Source of the DNA: Alitta virens
Lineage: Eukaryota; Annelida; Polychaeta; Phyllodocida; Nereididae
Assembly (NCBI GenBank): GCA_932294295.1
Contig: OW028576.1
Coordinates: 24,559,227 to 24,623,226 of the forward strand
Direction: 5' to 3'
Length of the DNA: 64,000 nt
Positions 33,817-43,640 of the stretch are shown here, one piece after another. Position numbers and translations under genes: made by a program. The first letter of the stretch is position 1, and each line of letters opens with the position of its first letter. The notes below the pieces were generated by a model. It ran no database searches, was not told where the DNA came from, and saw nothing but the letters and a program-made list of their open reading frames with translations.

Positions 33817-35202
33817 TCAAATTTCAAATACTGCACGGTTTTTGTCTATCTTCATGGCAGCCGGGAACTTTGCAAAAATTATTAGGGTTGTAGGTCTTGT
33901 CAGCTGCTTGTCAAATTTTATTGACACTCTCATGTTACCGCTCCTTTTCAGTGGTATGACATCATCATTTGACCCTGAGCTTGATGGTTCAGAGAAAAAC
34001 CTGTAAAGACAGTAACCTCCTGGATAGTCCTCTCTCGTTACAGGTATGGCGTAGCCATACCCGTCAACACCGCACAGTGTTTTGTAAGCATCCATGTACT
34101 GACTGTTTGTATTATCAGTAGACGATGTAACATACCTAGGTTGCATGGGCCCTTGGGAGAGGTCTTGACCATCAACAGTGACCTGTATGAAGTTCAGACA
34201 GCTGTGCTCAAACAGGAAGGGGTTCTCCCCCAAGGTGCCATGGTTTGCAGAGTCTGACACCAGTCCGCACACCATTTCAGCAGGAACCCTGCCGTTAAAA
34301 GGGTCATTGAACTCTCCCGAGAACACCCCCTTGGCCAGAGTGAATTTTTTTACTTCAGTTTTAATGTATGGGAAAATTGCTGGTCTTGTTTGCAACAGTT
34401 CAGCATGAGCCACAGAAATGATAGGATCAACATCAACCATTGCAACGTCCAATGATGCCTTGGTTATGACAACTTTGAATTTTCCAGGTGTATTGTTTGA
34501 GGCCAGGAGACAGAACTCTGGAGTGCTAGGATACAGGGTTAAACTCAGGGGTACACCGTTAGGAATAAAGCGACTCAGTTCTAGGATGTCACTGTATAGG
34601 TGTCCACACATGTCCACTTCTTTTGAATGCAGAAAATACTTAGCTCTTGTGTTCATACCTAAATTGTCTGAAGTTTGCCAATTAGTGTCCCCTAGTTCAC
34701 CGCCCGTGTCCTTGTAATACATGGCCATCTGTAGAGTACCATTTTTCATTTCTTCACTGGTATATAGCAAAGCCTTCATGTACGACAGATAGGGGTAGGA
34801 CTGGTCTGAATGAGTCAGAACTTTGTTCTGTAGGGCCACATCAACTCTGCTGAACATGGAATGCATAAAGTTATTAACAACTGAAACGGCTGCAGCTATT
34901 TTCCCATCATCTGCTTTTTCCACTTTCTTAGCACCTGCTCCTGCAGTGGCACCAGCACCTGCACCGGCACCGGCACCGGCACCTGCGCCATCATCCTCGT
35001 CACTATCAGATTCATCTGAGCTAACACCAGGCACAAATACTGGGGGTTTAATTTCCTCACCATTGCGCCCCACTATCTTGCACGTAATGTTCAACCTTGT
35101 AGATCTCAGATCTAGATAAGATCCACCGTTATTCGGCACGCTAAACTGAATGACTCCCTGATTTGAAAAGTCATTGATGGGGTAATATGTTGAAGAGTGC
35201 AT
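33817..35202 (-). CDS. Major capsid protein, double jelly-roll
   Basis: 461 codons, ATG at 35,202, fully open. It matches the hexon-like major capsid family of Polintons: an N-terminal segment with PINDFSNQGVIQFSVPNNGG, then NNFMHSMFSRVDVALQNK, YPYLSYMKALL, MAMYYKDTGGELG, SKEVDMCGHLYSDIL, and a C-terminal YGYAIPVTREDYPGGYCLYRF. It should form the trimeric capsomer. Oddity: an acidic-plus-Gly/Ala insert (about residues 62-90, DESDSDEDDG then GAGAGAGA) encoded by a GGTGCC-type repeat between two early strands, probably a surface loop expanded by slippage. It begins the leftward capsid-ATPase block. Confidence 0.92.
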   Translation of the reverse strand: MHSSTYYPINDFSNQGVIQFSVPNNGGSYLDLRSTRLNITCKIVGRNGEEIKPPVFVPGVSSDESDSDEDDGAGAGAGAGAGAGATAGAGAKKVEKADDGKIAAAVSVVNNFMHSMFSRVDVALQNKVLTHSDQSYPYLSYMKALLYTSEEMKNGTLQMAMYYKDTGGELGDTNWQTSDNLGMNTRAKYFLHSKEVDMCGHLYSDILELSRFIPNGVPLSLTLYPSTPEFCLLASNNTPGKFKVVITKASLDVAMVDVDPIISVAHAELLQTRPAIFPYIKTEVKKFTLAKGVFSGEFNDPFNGRVPAEMVCGLVSDSANHGTLGENPFLFEHSCLNFIQVTVDGQDLSQGPMQPRYVTSSTDNTNSQYMDAYKTLCGVDGYGYAIPVTREDYPGGYCLYRFFSEPSSSGSNDDVIPLKRSGNMRVSIKFDKQLTRPTTLIIFAKFPAAMKIDKNRAVFEI

Positions 35203-35351
35203 TCTTCATACCCCAACATTTTGCAATGGCTTCTCAAAAATAGCCAGCTCCTCTGAATAACCAACATACGAATCTGACAAAACAGTCTGTGTCATGTTGA
35301 GAAAATTTTAAAAAGGAAAAAAAATATATTTCATGAAAGAGCACCAGTTTT
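35203..35351. other. Short spacer upstream of the major capsid gene
   Basis: About 150 bases without a gene; presumably promoter for the capsid block. No motif assigned. Confidence 0.4.
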
Positions 35352-35810
35352 CTAGTCGTCAAAAACGTCCTTGACCCTCCTAATCTTAGACTTTGTAACA
35401 GCCGTTGCACTCTTACTGTTCCTTGAACTGTCTGCACGTTGTGTGTTGGTCCGTCTCTTGCGACCTCCCAGAGCTGAATGAACACTTGTCTCTTGATCAG
35501 CTTCTTTAGTGACCTCGACTTCATCCCTGACCGCCTCGGAAAGCGCCCGCCTCCTCTCGGCCTCATTTGGGTCAACAATTTCTAATTTAGTAACCCTTTC
35601 GCCATTTTTAGTTGTACCACTGTCCTTGCGGGTGTTAACAAGTATGAGATGCCCCCTGCCTGTCCTCGCTTTCTTGAAAACTGTACAGTTAACACGAGTG
35701 TTGAACACCAGCGGTCTGTCAGCACCCTCTGCCTGTTTCTTAAAGTGTTCCAGGAAAGCCTTGTAGTCACCACCCCCCTCGGTAGAATAGTACTGCGTAT
35801 TGTAAGCCAT
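35352..35810 (-). CDS. Polinton orphan gene between the two capsid genes
   Basis: 152 codons, ATG at 35,810, 11 bases beyond the penton stop. N-terminal half: YKAFLEHFKKQAEGADRP, LVFNTRVNCTVFKKARTGRG, HLILVNTRKDS, with strand-like hydrophobic patches. The C-terminal half is charged and basic (GGRKRRTNTQRADSSRNSKS), ending KIRRVKDVFDD. Position between the major and minor capsid genes suggests a virion-associated protein. I did not recognise a family and found no protease triad. Confidence 0.55.
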   Translation of the reverse strand: MAYNTQYYSTEGGGDYKAFLEHFKKQAEGADRPLVFNTRVNCTVFKKARTGRGHLILVNTRKDSGTTKNGERVTKLEIVDPNEAERRRALSEAVRDEVEVTKEADQETSVHSALGGRKRRTNTQRADSSRNSKSATAVTKSKIRRVKDVFDD

Positions 35811-35821
35811 GACGAAAAGTT

Positions 35822-36247
35822 TTAGATGTCTTCTTGTTGCAAATGTAACGTGCAGGACACTTGTCCAGGTGCGAATGACGGAGTGCCCCCCTGACTGTCA
35901 GTTAAATAGATGTCAACTGTGCCGAGGATGTCCACTGTCAGAGGAACATAGCGCGGGGTGTCAAAGGTCACAGGTGTGACTACTTGAAGTTCATAGTCGT
36001 ATATTCTGTTGAGGATGGGTTGCAAAGTAGTGTTAACAATACTGGGTTCACATGTGCTACTGTTAATGGTGATGTAATCTGTGCTATAGCCGTCTTTAAG
36101 AACAGGTAGATCAATGTCTAGAATGGCGAGATACCACCCTGACATCGGTGATAGATGAAGTGGTTTGGGTAGCCTAACTCTGAAGGCTTCTGCGCTGTTG
36201 TCTGTAAAGAAGTCATCACTCTGTTGGCTGGAAATGTAGATATACAT
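35822..36247 (-). CDS. Minor capsid (penton) protein, single jelly-roll
   Basis: 141 codons, ATG at 36,247. The N-terminus MYIYISSQQSDDFFTDNSAE then FRVRLPKPLHL, SGWYLAILDIDLP matches the beginning of Polinton minor capsid proteins, where a surface loop is followed by W.V.L..I..P. The rest is beta-rich (YVPLTVDILGTVDIYLTDS). It should fill the five-fold vertices. It lies tightly between the orphan gene and the integrase, with 12 bases to the latter. Confidence 0.85.
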   Translation of the reverse strand: MYIYISSQQSDDFFTDNSAEAFRVRLPKPLHLSPMSGWYLAILDIDLPVLKDGYSTDYITINSSTCEPSIVNTTLQPILNRIYDYELQVVTPVTFDTPRYVPLTVDILGTVDIYLTDSQGGTPSFAPGQVSCTLHLQQEDI

Positions 36248-36259
36248 TGTGTTTTTTTT

Positions 36260-37387
36260 TCACACCTTTCCGGTGTATTTTTTTATGTTGAGTGTCGGTA
36301 TGTATGTGTTGAATTTATCTGAATATCCGTACCAGTTCACAAGACTGAATTTTTTGCCTCGCACTGTCTTTGTTGACAGAACCTTGTTGATTTTATACTC
36401 TATGTCTTCTGCGTCTTTTAAAGGAACTTTCTGAAGCTCCTGTAGGTAGAATGACCCTCTGATGATGTCCCCCAATAGGTCCTGCACCTTGTAACGTGGC
36501 GGATGTGACAGTATCCTATTACAGATTTTGAAAATTTCCTCAGTGAAACTCTCCAGGTATCCTCTTTTGAAAGGCGTTTGAGCACGACTTAACCTGACCA
36601 GATCACCGATTTCAAATGAGAAATTGACTTGTTGTTTGGCCCTTTTATTAAGGATAGGCACATACACGTTTTCATAGAGCGCCCTGGAATTCTCTCTGTT
36701 AACGGTCGCTGGTGGCATGTGAATTGATCCATGTGTGGTATTATTGTATGAGCGTGCTATATCATCTATTATATCGATAAAGTTAAATGTCTGGTTCTCA
36801 TAAAAGTATTTGTAGAGACGGTTTTCAATTGTGCGGTTAACTCTTTCGGCATATGAGGCTTTGTGGACACCATAGGCTATAGTATGTGCAACGCCGTAAC
36901 TTTGAAGCAACTCTTGAAAAGGTGCCCCTAAGAACTCCTTCCCTTGGTCTGTCCTGAGCGTTTCAGGGTGTCGTCCTTCACTGAAAATTTCCTTGCAAGC
37001 ATTTGCCGTTTCTACTGATGTTTTTGTCTTGAGCGGTCTTAACCACAAAAATCTTGAAAACAGGTCAATACATACAAGCAGATATTTGAAACCTCTGTTG
37101 TACTTTGCCAGGTCAGTCATTTGCACCAAGTCAGCATCCCACTGCATCTCCATGTAATCAACAACTATTGCCTCTGTAGGAAACTTGCTGGGTGGTGTAG
37201 AATGAATGGCATGAGTTGTCTGGTGATCCAGCCACTCTTTCACAGTGTTGTAGTCAATTTCCGGGGGTTTATCTCTTTTGTCTTTGATGTATTGCCAGAG
37301 TTTTGCTACTCCATAGAAACTGGCAGGGCTACCGGGTTTGTAGTAAATGTCAGACAAGTACTTGTCAACGGCTGGGCGTTCACCCAT
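36260..37387 (-). CDS. Polinton integrase with chromodomain
   Basis: Retroviral-type integrase that inserts the element. I chose the ATG at 37,387 (MGERPAVDKYLSDIYY); the open frame extends further but without ATG. N-terminal part: YYKPGSPASFYGVAKLW. The rve catalytic core has D in VVDYMEMQWDADLVQM (about residue 94), D in LRTDQGKEF (about residue 145) and E in YAERVNRTIENRLY (about residue 181), all three acidic residues present. The C-terminal chromodomain is IEYKINKVLSTK, KKFSLVNWYGYSDKFNTYIP. It is open throughout, about 375 residues, normal size. Confidence 0.95.
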   Translation of the reverse strand: MGERPAVDKYLSDIYYKPGSPASFYGVAKLWQYIKDKRDKPPEIDYNTVKEWLDHQTTHAIHSTPPSKFPTEAIVVDYMEMQWDADLVQMTDLAKYNRGFKYLLVCIDLFSRFLWLRPLKTKTSVETANACKEIFSEGRHPETLRTDQGKEFLGAPFQELLQSYGVAHTIAYGVHKASYAERVNRTIENRLYKYFYENQTFNFIDIIDDIARSYNNTTHGSIHMPPATVNRENSRALYENVYVPILNKRAKQQVNFSFEIGDLVRLSRAQTPFKRGYLESFTEEIFKICNRILSHPPRYKVQDLLGDIIRGSFYLQELQKVPLKDAEDIEYKINKVLSTKTVRGKKFSLVNWYGYSDKFNTYIPTLNIKKYTGKV

Positions 37388-37397
37388 TCTGTATTCT

Positions 37398-37694
37398 TCA
37401 AACACCTGGATTTTCAGGTGATTGGTACCTTGTGACAACGTTTTTTGCTGCAGATTTCAACTTGGGGCTCGGGAGCACTGCCCCCAGGCTTGTCGACAAC
37501 AAAAATAACCACGTCTCTTTACTGTTGCCCAAGGAGATGTTTATGATCGCACTGATAACAATGGTGTATATGACAATCATCTGACATAAAAAGACAATCT
37601 CGTTTTTTGGTATATGTTTCCCCAAAACGACCCACTTGTCAGCTGACACTACAGATGTATGCGAGTTCAACCGGTTGGTTGTATGCTCGTCCAT
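37398..37694 (-). CDS. Small two-helix Polinton membrane protein
   Basis: 98 codons, ATG at 37,694. A hydrophilic N-terminus is followed by NEIVFLCQMIVIYTIVISAI, then NISLGNSKETW and LFLLSTSLGAVLPSPKLK. Two membrane segments with a short loop. This arrangement (IVF..Q..IIY.VVI..I.NLS.G, W..LLS..LG..LP.P) recurs in Polintons, beside the integrase. Function not established; membrane-active virion protein is possible. The stop is 10 bases before the integrase ATG, suggesting one transcript. Confidence 0.6.
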   Translation of the reverse strand: MDEHTTNRLNSHTSVVSADKWVVLGKHIPKNEIVFLCQMIVIYTIVISAIINISLGNSKETWLFLLSTSLGAVLPSPKLKSAAKNVVTRYQSPENPGV

Positions 37695-37975
37695 TGTTGT
37701 CTTGAAAATGATGAAAGATGTGTCAGTAAGGTTACACTTATAAGGTTTTTTACATACATCACGTGACATGTATGTCTAAGCATGTGTAACTGTGCTTCTT
37801 GCTATTTCGACTGGTGGCTCCTTCTTGTGTTAAATTTAATGTGAAACAAGTCAAAAATAAAAACTCTACACAAAATGTTTTGTTATGAATGGTTTATTAA
37901 AAGTGTAAAAAAAACCGTGTTTTCTCTCCAAAAATAAACAACATAGCTTAAGTTGCTACACATGGGTTTTGGACA
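37695..37975. other. Short spacer in the right arm
   Basis: No gene. Contains AATAAA on the plus strand near 37,856 and an A-rich run near 37,910. Confidence 0.4.
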
Positions 37976-38818
37976 TTATAGAAATGTTTTGGAAGGGTTA
38001 CATTCTGGACACATCATGGCACCAAGCTGATTTTGGTGGTCCTCTCTTAAATAACATGGTACAATAGCACTGAGTTCAGGAATCACAGCCTCTATTTCAC
38101 ACATTTTTTCAACAATGACATTAAACTGTGACTTGTTAAGAGCAATCCCTTCATCAACTGATAAAGCATGCACATCTTCATAAATTTCTTCATACTTGGC
38201 GAAATGTATATTTTCTGATGTTGACAAGGTTTCAATAAAACAGTTGGCTCCAAGGTGAAAATAGTAGTCTGTTCCAACATTGTTTTTTATGATATCAGCC
38301 GCCTGTACAAGCATGTTGTACCTCTGTAAAGGCATAGTATAGCTGTCGCACTGATCTCGGACATCATCCTGCTGTGAACAGTGAAAAATACATTATATGA
38401 AATATATAATTGTAGCTCTATATGTGAAATTACTCAAATTTGTTAATTAGGAATATACACATACCTGCATATCTCTGATGTCAATTGTTACCTCCCCATC
38501 ATTAACAAGCACTTTCAGAAAGACATCACCACCAAGGTTTACTGAAAACCTTTCACCATATGACAGTTCGGGGATTGTACTAGCCAGATCCTTGTAGTCC
38601 TTCTGTATGATGTGAAAAAGACGTGCAATTCCTCCGGTGTTGTTCTGTTGTATCAGCATTTCCACTAACTCAAACGCTTGGTCATCTGGTTTTTCCATAT
38701 ATAACAGTGTTAGATAAGCTGTCATGTTGAGAAGTTTTTCATTTTTCAAGTGTCATGCTACAACCATACCATCTATTGTGGTACTAATCACAGCCGCATA
38801 CTTTGCTAGAATATCCAT
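37976..38818 (-). CDS. Polinton tandem PC4-like protein 2
   Basis: Two exons joined in frame: 38,465-38,725 (ATG at 38,725) and 37,976-38,368, GT-AG intron between. 217 residues. The first PC4-like domain spans the junction: YGERFSVNLGGDVFLKVLVN, GEVTIDIRDMQ, then a helix with LQRYNMLVQAADII. The second: DYYFHLGANCFIETLS, EGIALNKSQFNVIVEKM. The domains are diverged but keep the LGG-strand-IDIR/GIxL-helix layout. Upstream, another ATG at 38,818 gives 21 codons in the same frame before a TGA at 38,753-38,755, so the original protein may have been longer. Probable single-strand DNA-binding protein by analogy with PC4; assignment by pattern only. Confidence 0.5.
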
Positions 38819-39070
38819 GGTTGAAACGATGTGCAGCGTGCAATGTTTTCCTAGTGTCTATGTCTGTTAACTCTTAGCATCACCGTATATAAGATGTGCT
38901 GTTGTAACATTTGCACTCTTGCTATGATTGGTTAACATTGTGTAAACACATCACCATTGGTCCCTTTGAATATATTTAATTAACAAGTCCTAACTGGTTT
39001 GAAAAATTAAGGAGGGAAATTCTTAAAGAATTTAACGGTTAGTTTATAATCCATACATGTGAACCCGCCA

Positions 39071-39622
39071 TTATGGGTGATAATCATGGATTTTGTGGAA
39101 AAAATAATCCGAAAAATCATATAAGCAGTCATCAATATCGCTTGAGACGTAATCATGCCGTCTGAAAAGGGTGTAATGACCATCAACGGTACACTTGGCC
39201 TTCCTGTATGCTTCCCAAGACACAACCTGTTTGATGTGTTCATCCCCATCTTCATTATGATCATAGTCCTCGTAATCATAATAGTGAAGGTGGTCCTTAA
39301 CCTTTCTGTCTCTCTTAGGGTGATCCTTGGTAGAATCTTCATCTTCTTCGGAAGATGATGACATAGGATCATCTGACTGTGTACTTGCTATAGTATTGAA
39401 AGCAAAACTCATGACATCTTTGATGACTGGTTCTCGACATAGGAATCTCACGCTGTATAGTGTTTCATTGAAACGCTGGTCACAATCCTCAAATTCCTTA
39501 AAATTGGCTTTACACTGATCTAAAGATGTAAATTTATCTGAACTTTCTTGGAGAATAAAATGGTGAACTTCTTCTTTGCACTCCTTACTTCCAACAAATA
39601 GCCATCTGAAAACTGTACCCAT
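39071..39622 (-). CDS. Polinton orphan gene, right arm
   Basis: 183 codons, ATG at 39,622. An overlapping open frame from 39,768 in another register may be an upstream exon. N-terminal region: VGSKECKEEVHHFILQESSD and regularly spaced cysteines (about residues 15, 37, 47, 62). The middle is a very acidic low-complexity stretch (SSSSEEDEDSTKDHPKRDRK; then DYEDYDHNEDGDEH), and the end is rich in Asp and Tyr. No family recognised. It is the outermost gene of the right arm, mirroring the orphan at 18,680 in the left arm. Confidence 0.5.
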   Translation of the reverse strand: MGTVFRWLFVGSKECKEEVHHFILQESSDKFTSLDQCKANFKEFEDCDQRFNETLYSVRFLCREPVIKDVMSFAFNTIASTQSDDPMSSSSEEDEDSTKDHPKRDRKVKDHLHYYDYEDYDHNEDGDEHIKQVVSWEAYRKAKCTVDGHYTLFRRHDYVSSDIDDCLYDFSDYFFHKIHDYHP

Positions 39623-39912
39623 TGTGTTGTCTGTAGAGTGTCTGTTGTAGTACTGAGCCCTTTCAAGACAGAATGGTAATACACTTGTAACATAAACAAC
39701 ACCTCCGTTTTCATTGGTCCTTTGTACAACAAGCTATATTCATATCCAACACTCATTGGTTCTTTCACAATTCACTGTTCTAAGACAGCTATGCATGTAT
39801 CCTTGTTTATTACAACACTGTGCCTTATTTAAAATATATTATCTATATGATTAATTAGTGTAATTAATTACACCTATGTGTATACATGATTCACAGATCC
39901 CTATATAGTACA
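39623..39912. other. Gene-free leader of the right arm
   Basis: AT-rich; likely promoter of the outermost leftward gene. Weak similarity to the inner part of the left inverted repeat continues here (AATTAATTACAC-like phrases around 39,855-39,880). Confidence 0.4.
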
Positions 39913-40035
39913 TATATACATAGCATGGTGGCAGCACCACACATTGCTGACTGGTGTGTGGTGGCAGCACCTCACAGTACAACAGTAGCGCCACCTGCTG
40001 TAAGCGTTAGTCTGCATGGTGAAGCCTATACTACT
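39913..40035 (-). repeat. Right terminal inverted repeat of the Polinton
   Basis: Reverse complement of 17,899-18,021 with few mismatches; ends ...GCCTATACTACT at 40,035. Also contains two copies of the TGGTGGCAGCACC motif. Confidence 0.93.
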
Positions 40036-40041
40036 ATTAAG
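40036..40041. repeat. Right target-site duplication ATTAAG
   Basis: Direct copy of 17,893-17,898. It is followed by CAATCTAATTTAAACATTTC, exactly the sequence that follows ATTAAG in TLR-A and TLR-C. Confidence 0.95.
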
Positions 40042-42237
40042 CAATCTAATTTAAACATTTCACTCATGACTCAATAATTTTGGTCAAAAATGCAGGGCAA
40101 ATGAATAAAAAAATGTAGTATATATACTGTACATAAGATACCTAGGATATAGAGTCACATTAGGTATCTTTTGCCCAAATGGATGGAGTCCATAAAAACA
40201 CAAAATGTTTTTTGCCACTTGGTGAAACATCACTAAAGTAAAGAAAAAATCACTTGCTTGAACAGCAAGAACTTAAAGGTTAACATATATTGTATGCAAA
40301 CTGATGAACCCTTTCAATGATTTTCAACATGATGTACATTGCATATGGGGAAATTATTAAAAATAATTATACCAAAAAGTTGTTTGCAGGCATTTAACCA
40401 TACAATGAATACATTTGAAACCATATTTTAATCTTGACCTACTAAATATGTCCGTTTATTAAGAAATCACTCACAGATCAACATTTTTTAATCATCTTGA
40501 AGTCCGAAACAAATTGTTTTTAAAGGACTACTCTGTACTTTATGGACTTTTGCATTTCTAGGCAATGATTTTAATAATGCCTATTTGGAATTTTATGCTT
40601 TGATGTCATTATTTTGATGGGAATATTATGTGTTTTTATATTGATGGGTATATCATGTACCAAACCAACCTCAGGGTTCATTATTTGATAAACAAATTAC
40701 AATATGACTTTGTTAGAGCAACCAAATCTTGTATGGCAATTTATTTAAGAAAATAATATCATTATGCCTCTATGTCTATAACTACTGTAGCTCTGTTACA
40801 CAATTAATACATGGAATCATGTTTTTGATTTTGTATTAAATTCAAGTTAATGATATTAAGCAGATATTAAGTATTATTGTGCAATGTTGTGTTGGAATAA
40901 TATTACCATTATTTCGCAATGTTGCCAAGTCTCGTCCTAATCATTGCACATGATATTTATTAATATTATTTTATGATGGTTAAGTGGCTGAACATTTTGC
41001 TGTTATGGAGGCTGTAAACAAATATTATCTCTGACAATAGATTCAAATTTTGCAATTTATATTGTTATGTTTTCATTTGGCCACAATTGCATTTTCTGTA
41101 TTTATATATAATACAATCTTATATTTGCATTCTACAAAATACGAGTTTGTCTTTTTTTACAGTTAAATATTTGTTTATTGCAAAGTACTGTTGATCTCAT
41201 ACATTAAGATCACTAGAAAGACCATCTAACTCTCTAAGTCATTTGATTTTGGGCCCATGCTAACATGCGCAGACCAAATCACCATTAGGACTGGTATCTT
41301 AAGGGGCGTTCACACGGTCATGAGTGGGGGATTGCAAGTGGGGGATGGCGAGTGGGCGTGGATGACAAAATATGTTTACTCCTGCTCAACCATTTCCATA
41401 GGTAATTTAATCAGTGAGCGATGTACGGATACCCGTGCTATTCCTGGTAGATCCTCCAGATCACTCGTGCATATCATGTTTACAAATTTAGCGAACGTTC
41501 TACAAGTCTAATTGTCAACCTTTTTTTTTTCACCCAGAAGACTTTTACTGAAATATTTATGGATTCCATACTCATTTGGCCCACATAGTTTGATCAGGAC
41601 CGATTTGTATAAGAAAAATGTCTGAACTGGGCCATTGCCACTGCTAAACTGACAAGTTCAGCAACTTTCACTGAATACTTTCTGAATCTTCTCCCTTGAT
41701 TGATTTGTTCAGATGGCAGGAATCAAAATGTTAAAATTAGTGGAACTGATATTTAAACTTTGGCTGGAACAACTACAGTCAAACAAATAGAAGTGTGACT
41801 CATCAATGCCATTTTTAGCAGAAGAAAACAATAAAAGTTTATGTATCAATTATATACTAACTGTAAAAGGATTTCCGGTGCCAGGTTTGGCTGATTTTGT
41901 TCATTTTATGCATTTTGTCAAGAATATCAAGTTTGACTGATGAAACTCATTCTGTTTTTTATCAGGTATTTTGTGATGCTCACATCATTGAGCTTCATAA
42001 TATGAGCTAATATGACTCTCATGGTCTTCTTCATAGTTTGGCAAAAGAGGAAAATATAAATGCACGTAGTATGTTACAATTCATTTGTGTTTTGTATTTG
42101 CAAGATAAATAAGCACCTTTGCACAAAATTCATACTGCCCTGCATAAAGGTAAGCACATATCATCACAATGTAACACTAAATGTCAGAAAGTATTGAGAA
42201 TAAGATGAAAGGGAGATTGCATTACAGTATACTAGTA
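40042..42237. repeat. Block B continuation: displaced 3' flank of TLR-B
   Basis: Nearly identical to 4,100-6,339. No gene. Contains the displaced TLR-B polyadenylation region (AATAAA near 40,104). Confidence 0.9.
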
Positions 42238-42423
42238 GGGTGGTGGATGGAATAGGGCTTTACATTCAATATTTTGCACCTGATGGGCTTATTAGTATAG
42301 GCAAGGACCATTGCAATGATATTAGGAATGAAACAGCCATCCAACTTTGGCACAACCGGGAATTGAACCCGAGACCCAGTGGTTGGAGGCCAAGAGTGCT
42401 ACCACTGAGCTAGGCCCCCATCC
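42238..42423 (-). mobile_element. tRNA-derived SINE, copy 3
   Basis: Duplicate of the SINE at 6,340-6,526. The minus-strand head here is better kept: GGGGGCCTAGCTCAGTGG then GGGTCTCGGGTTCAATTCCC. Confidence 0.8.
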
Positions 42424-43640
42424 AATAAGTATGATATCTGTCATGCAAAAGTTACAATGAATGGCACATGTTTACATATTTAAAGTACCATGTAACGGAT
42501 AAATAAATGTGGACTTAAAGCAAATATCAACATTTTCATAAAGAAGGTCCTGTAATAAAACATAATTACTTCAGAAACATACAAGTAATTTAACAAATGG
42601 CTGCTTGTGGTTATATACTACACCGTTTGGAATCCCTGTATTTCCAGGAAGGTCAGTCAGGCAAAACTATATTTTGTCATGTCTCACATGCCATATATTT
42701 TGGTGAAAAATATCATGAGACAACAAGGGAGCATTGGTTCACATAAATATTTGACTGTGCCAAATCTTGAGACATACCAGCTTTAAGTGTTGGCAATGTC
42801 ATTGTGACGTCATCACAGTTGTTGTGGAATTATGAAATAAGAAGACATGAACTTCTCTGACCAAGAATTATATATCAATAAGCATCATATTGATGACAAT
42901 AATGACTGTATAATTATGAGTGCAATATCTGTGACTCAGTGCAAATAAAATGATTGTTTTTATTGAAGTTGTGTACTAGAGCTTTTTCCCGAGACAACTA
43001 TAACCTGACTAATGTGACTAAATTAGACTATGTGACCAAATCAGACTAAAGATGGACTATAAATCCAACTGTCTCTGACAAGTGGGTCATGGATTCGAAT
43101 CTCACTTGAGCTTATGTTAAAAACACCACCATGATTATAAAGTTGTTTCCAACCATTCTAATTAGATAAATCATTATTTCTTTGGTAAAATTCAGTCATG
43201 GTAGAGAAGAAAAAGTTCAACAGTACACCAGTGACTGTGCCAGGGCATTGAACTGAGCTACTGGGGACATGGTGTATGAAGTCTAATGGTTGAATTATAT
43301 TTCTGACAGGAATGCATTGAATTATTATCTATTATAGTCATTATTATTGAATCAATCACTGGGGAATTAACAGTATCTGGATACAAATAAAGGGAAACCT
43401 ACTAAAAATGCAACAGTTCCATGATTTGATGGTCAACCAATGCTTATGTTTGCTCGTATATATGTGTGAATGTGAAGTAATTTCTTTCAACCATGTTGGT
43501 AATTTTCATTTACATGACATTTCATTCCCTGGTGAATTATCTACGTTTGTTATCAAACTGGCAATGCCTTCACAATGCTGGCCTCTTTGACCACAGCTTT
43601 TTGGGTCTTACTGGGGGGAGCTGCAATGCAAAAGCTGTTA
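42424..43640. other. Gene-free block B DNA
   Basis: Homologous to 6,816-7,980 with small indels. No gene seen. Confidence 0.6.

Larger units (their letters stand above)
17899..40035. mobile_element. Maverick/Polinton virus-like transposon
   Basis: A 22,137-bp element bounded by inverted repeats starting AGTAGTATAGGC and a 6-bp target duplication. It carries the family's hallmark genes: protein-primed DNA polymerase B, retroviral-type integrase with chromodomain, FtsK/HerA-like packaging ATPase, double-jelly-roll major capsid and single-jelly-roll minor capsid. Left-arm genes run rightwards and right-arm genes leftwards. An adenovirus-type cysteine protease, usual in the family, was not recognised. 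Several genes are broken, so this copy is probably not autonomous. It sits in the 3' untranslated region of TLR-B. Confidence 0.97.
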
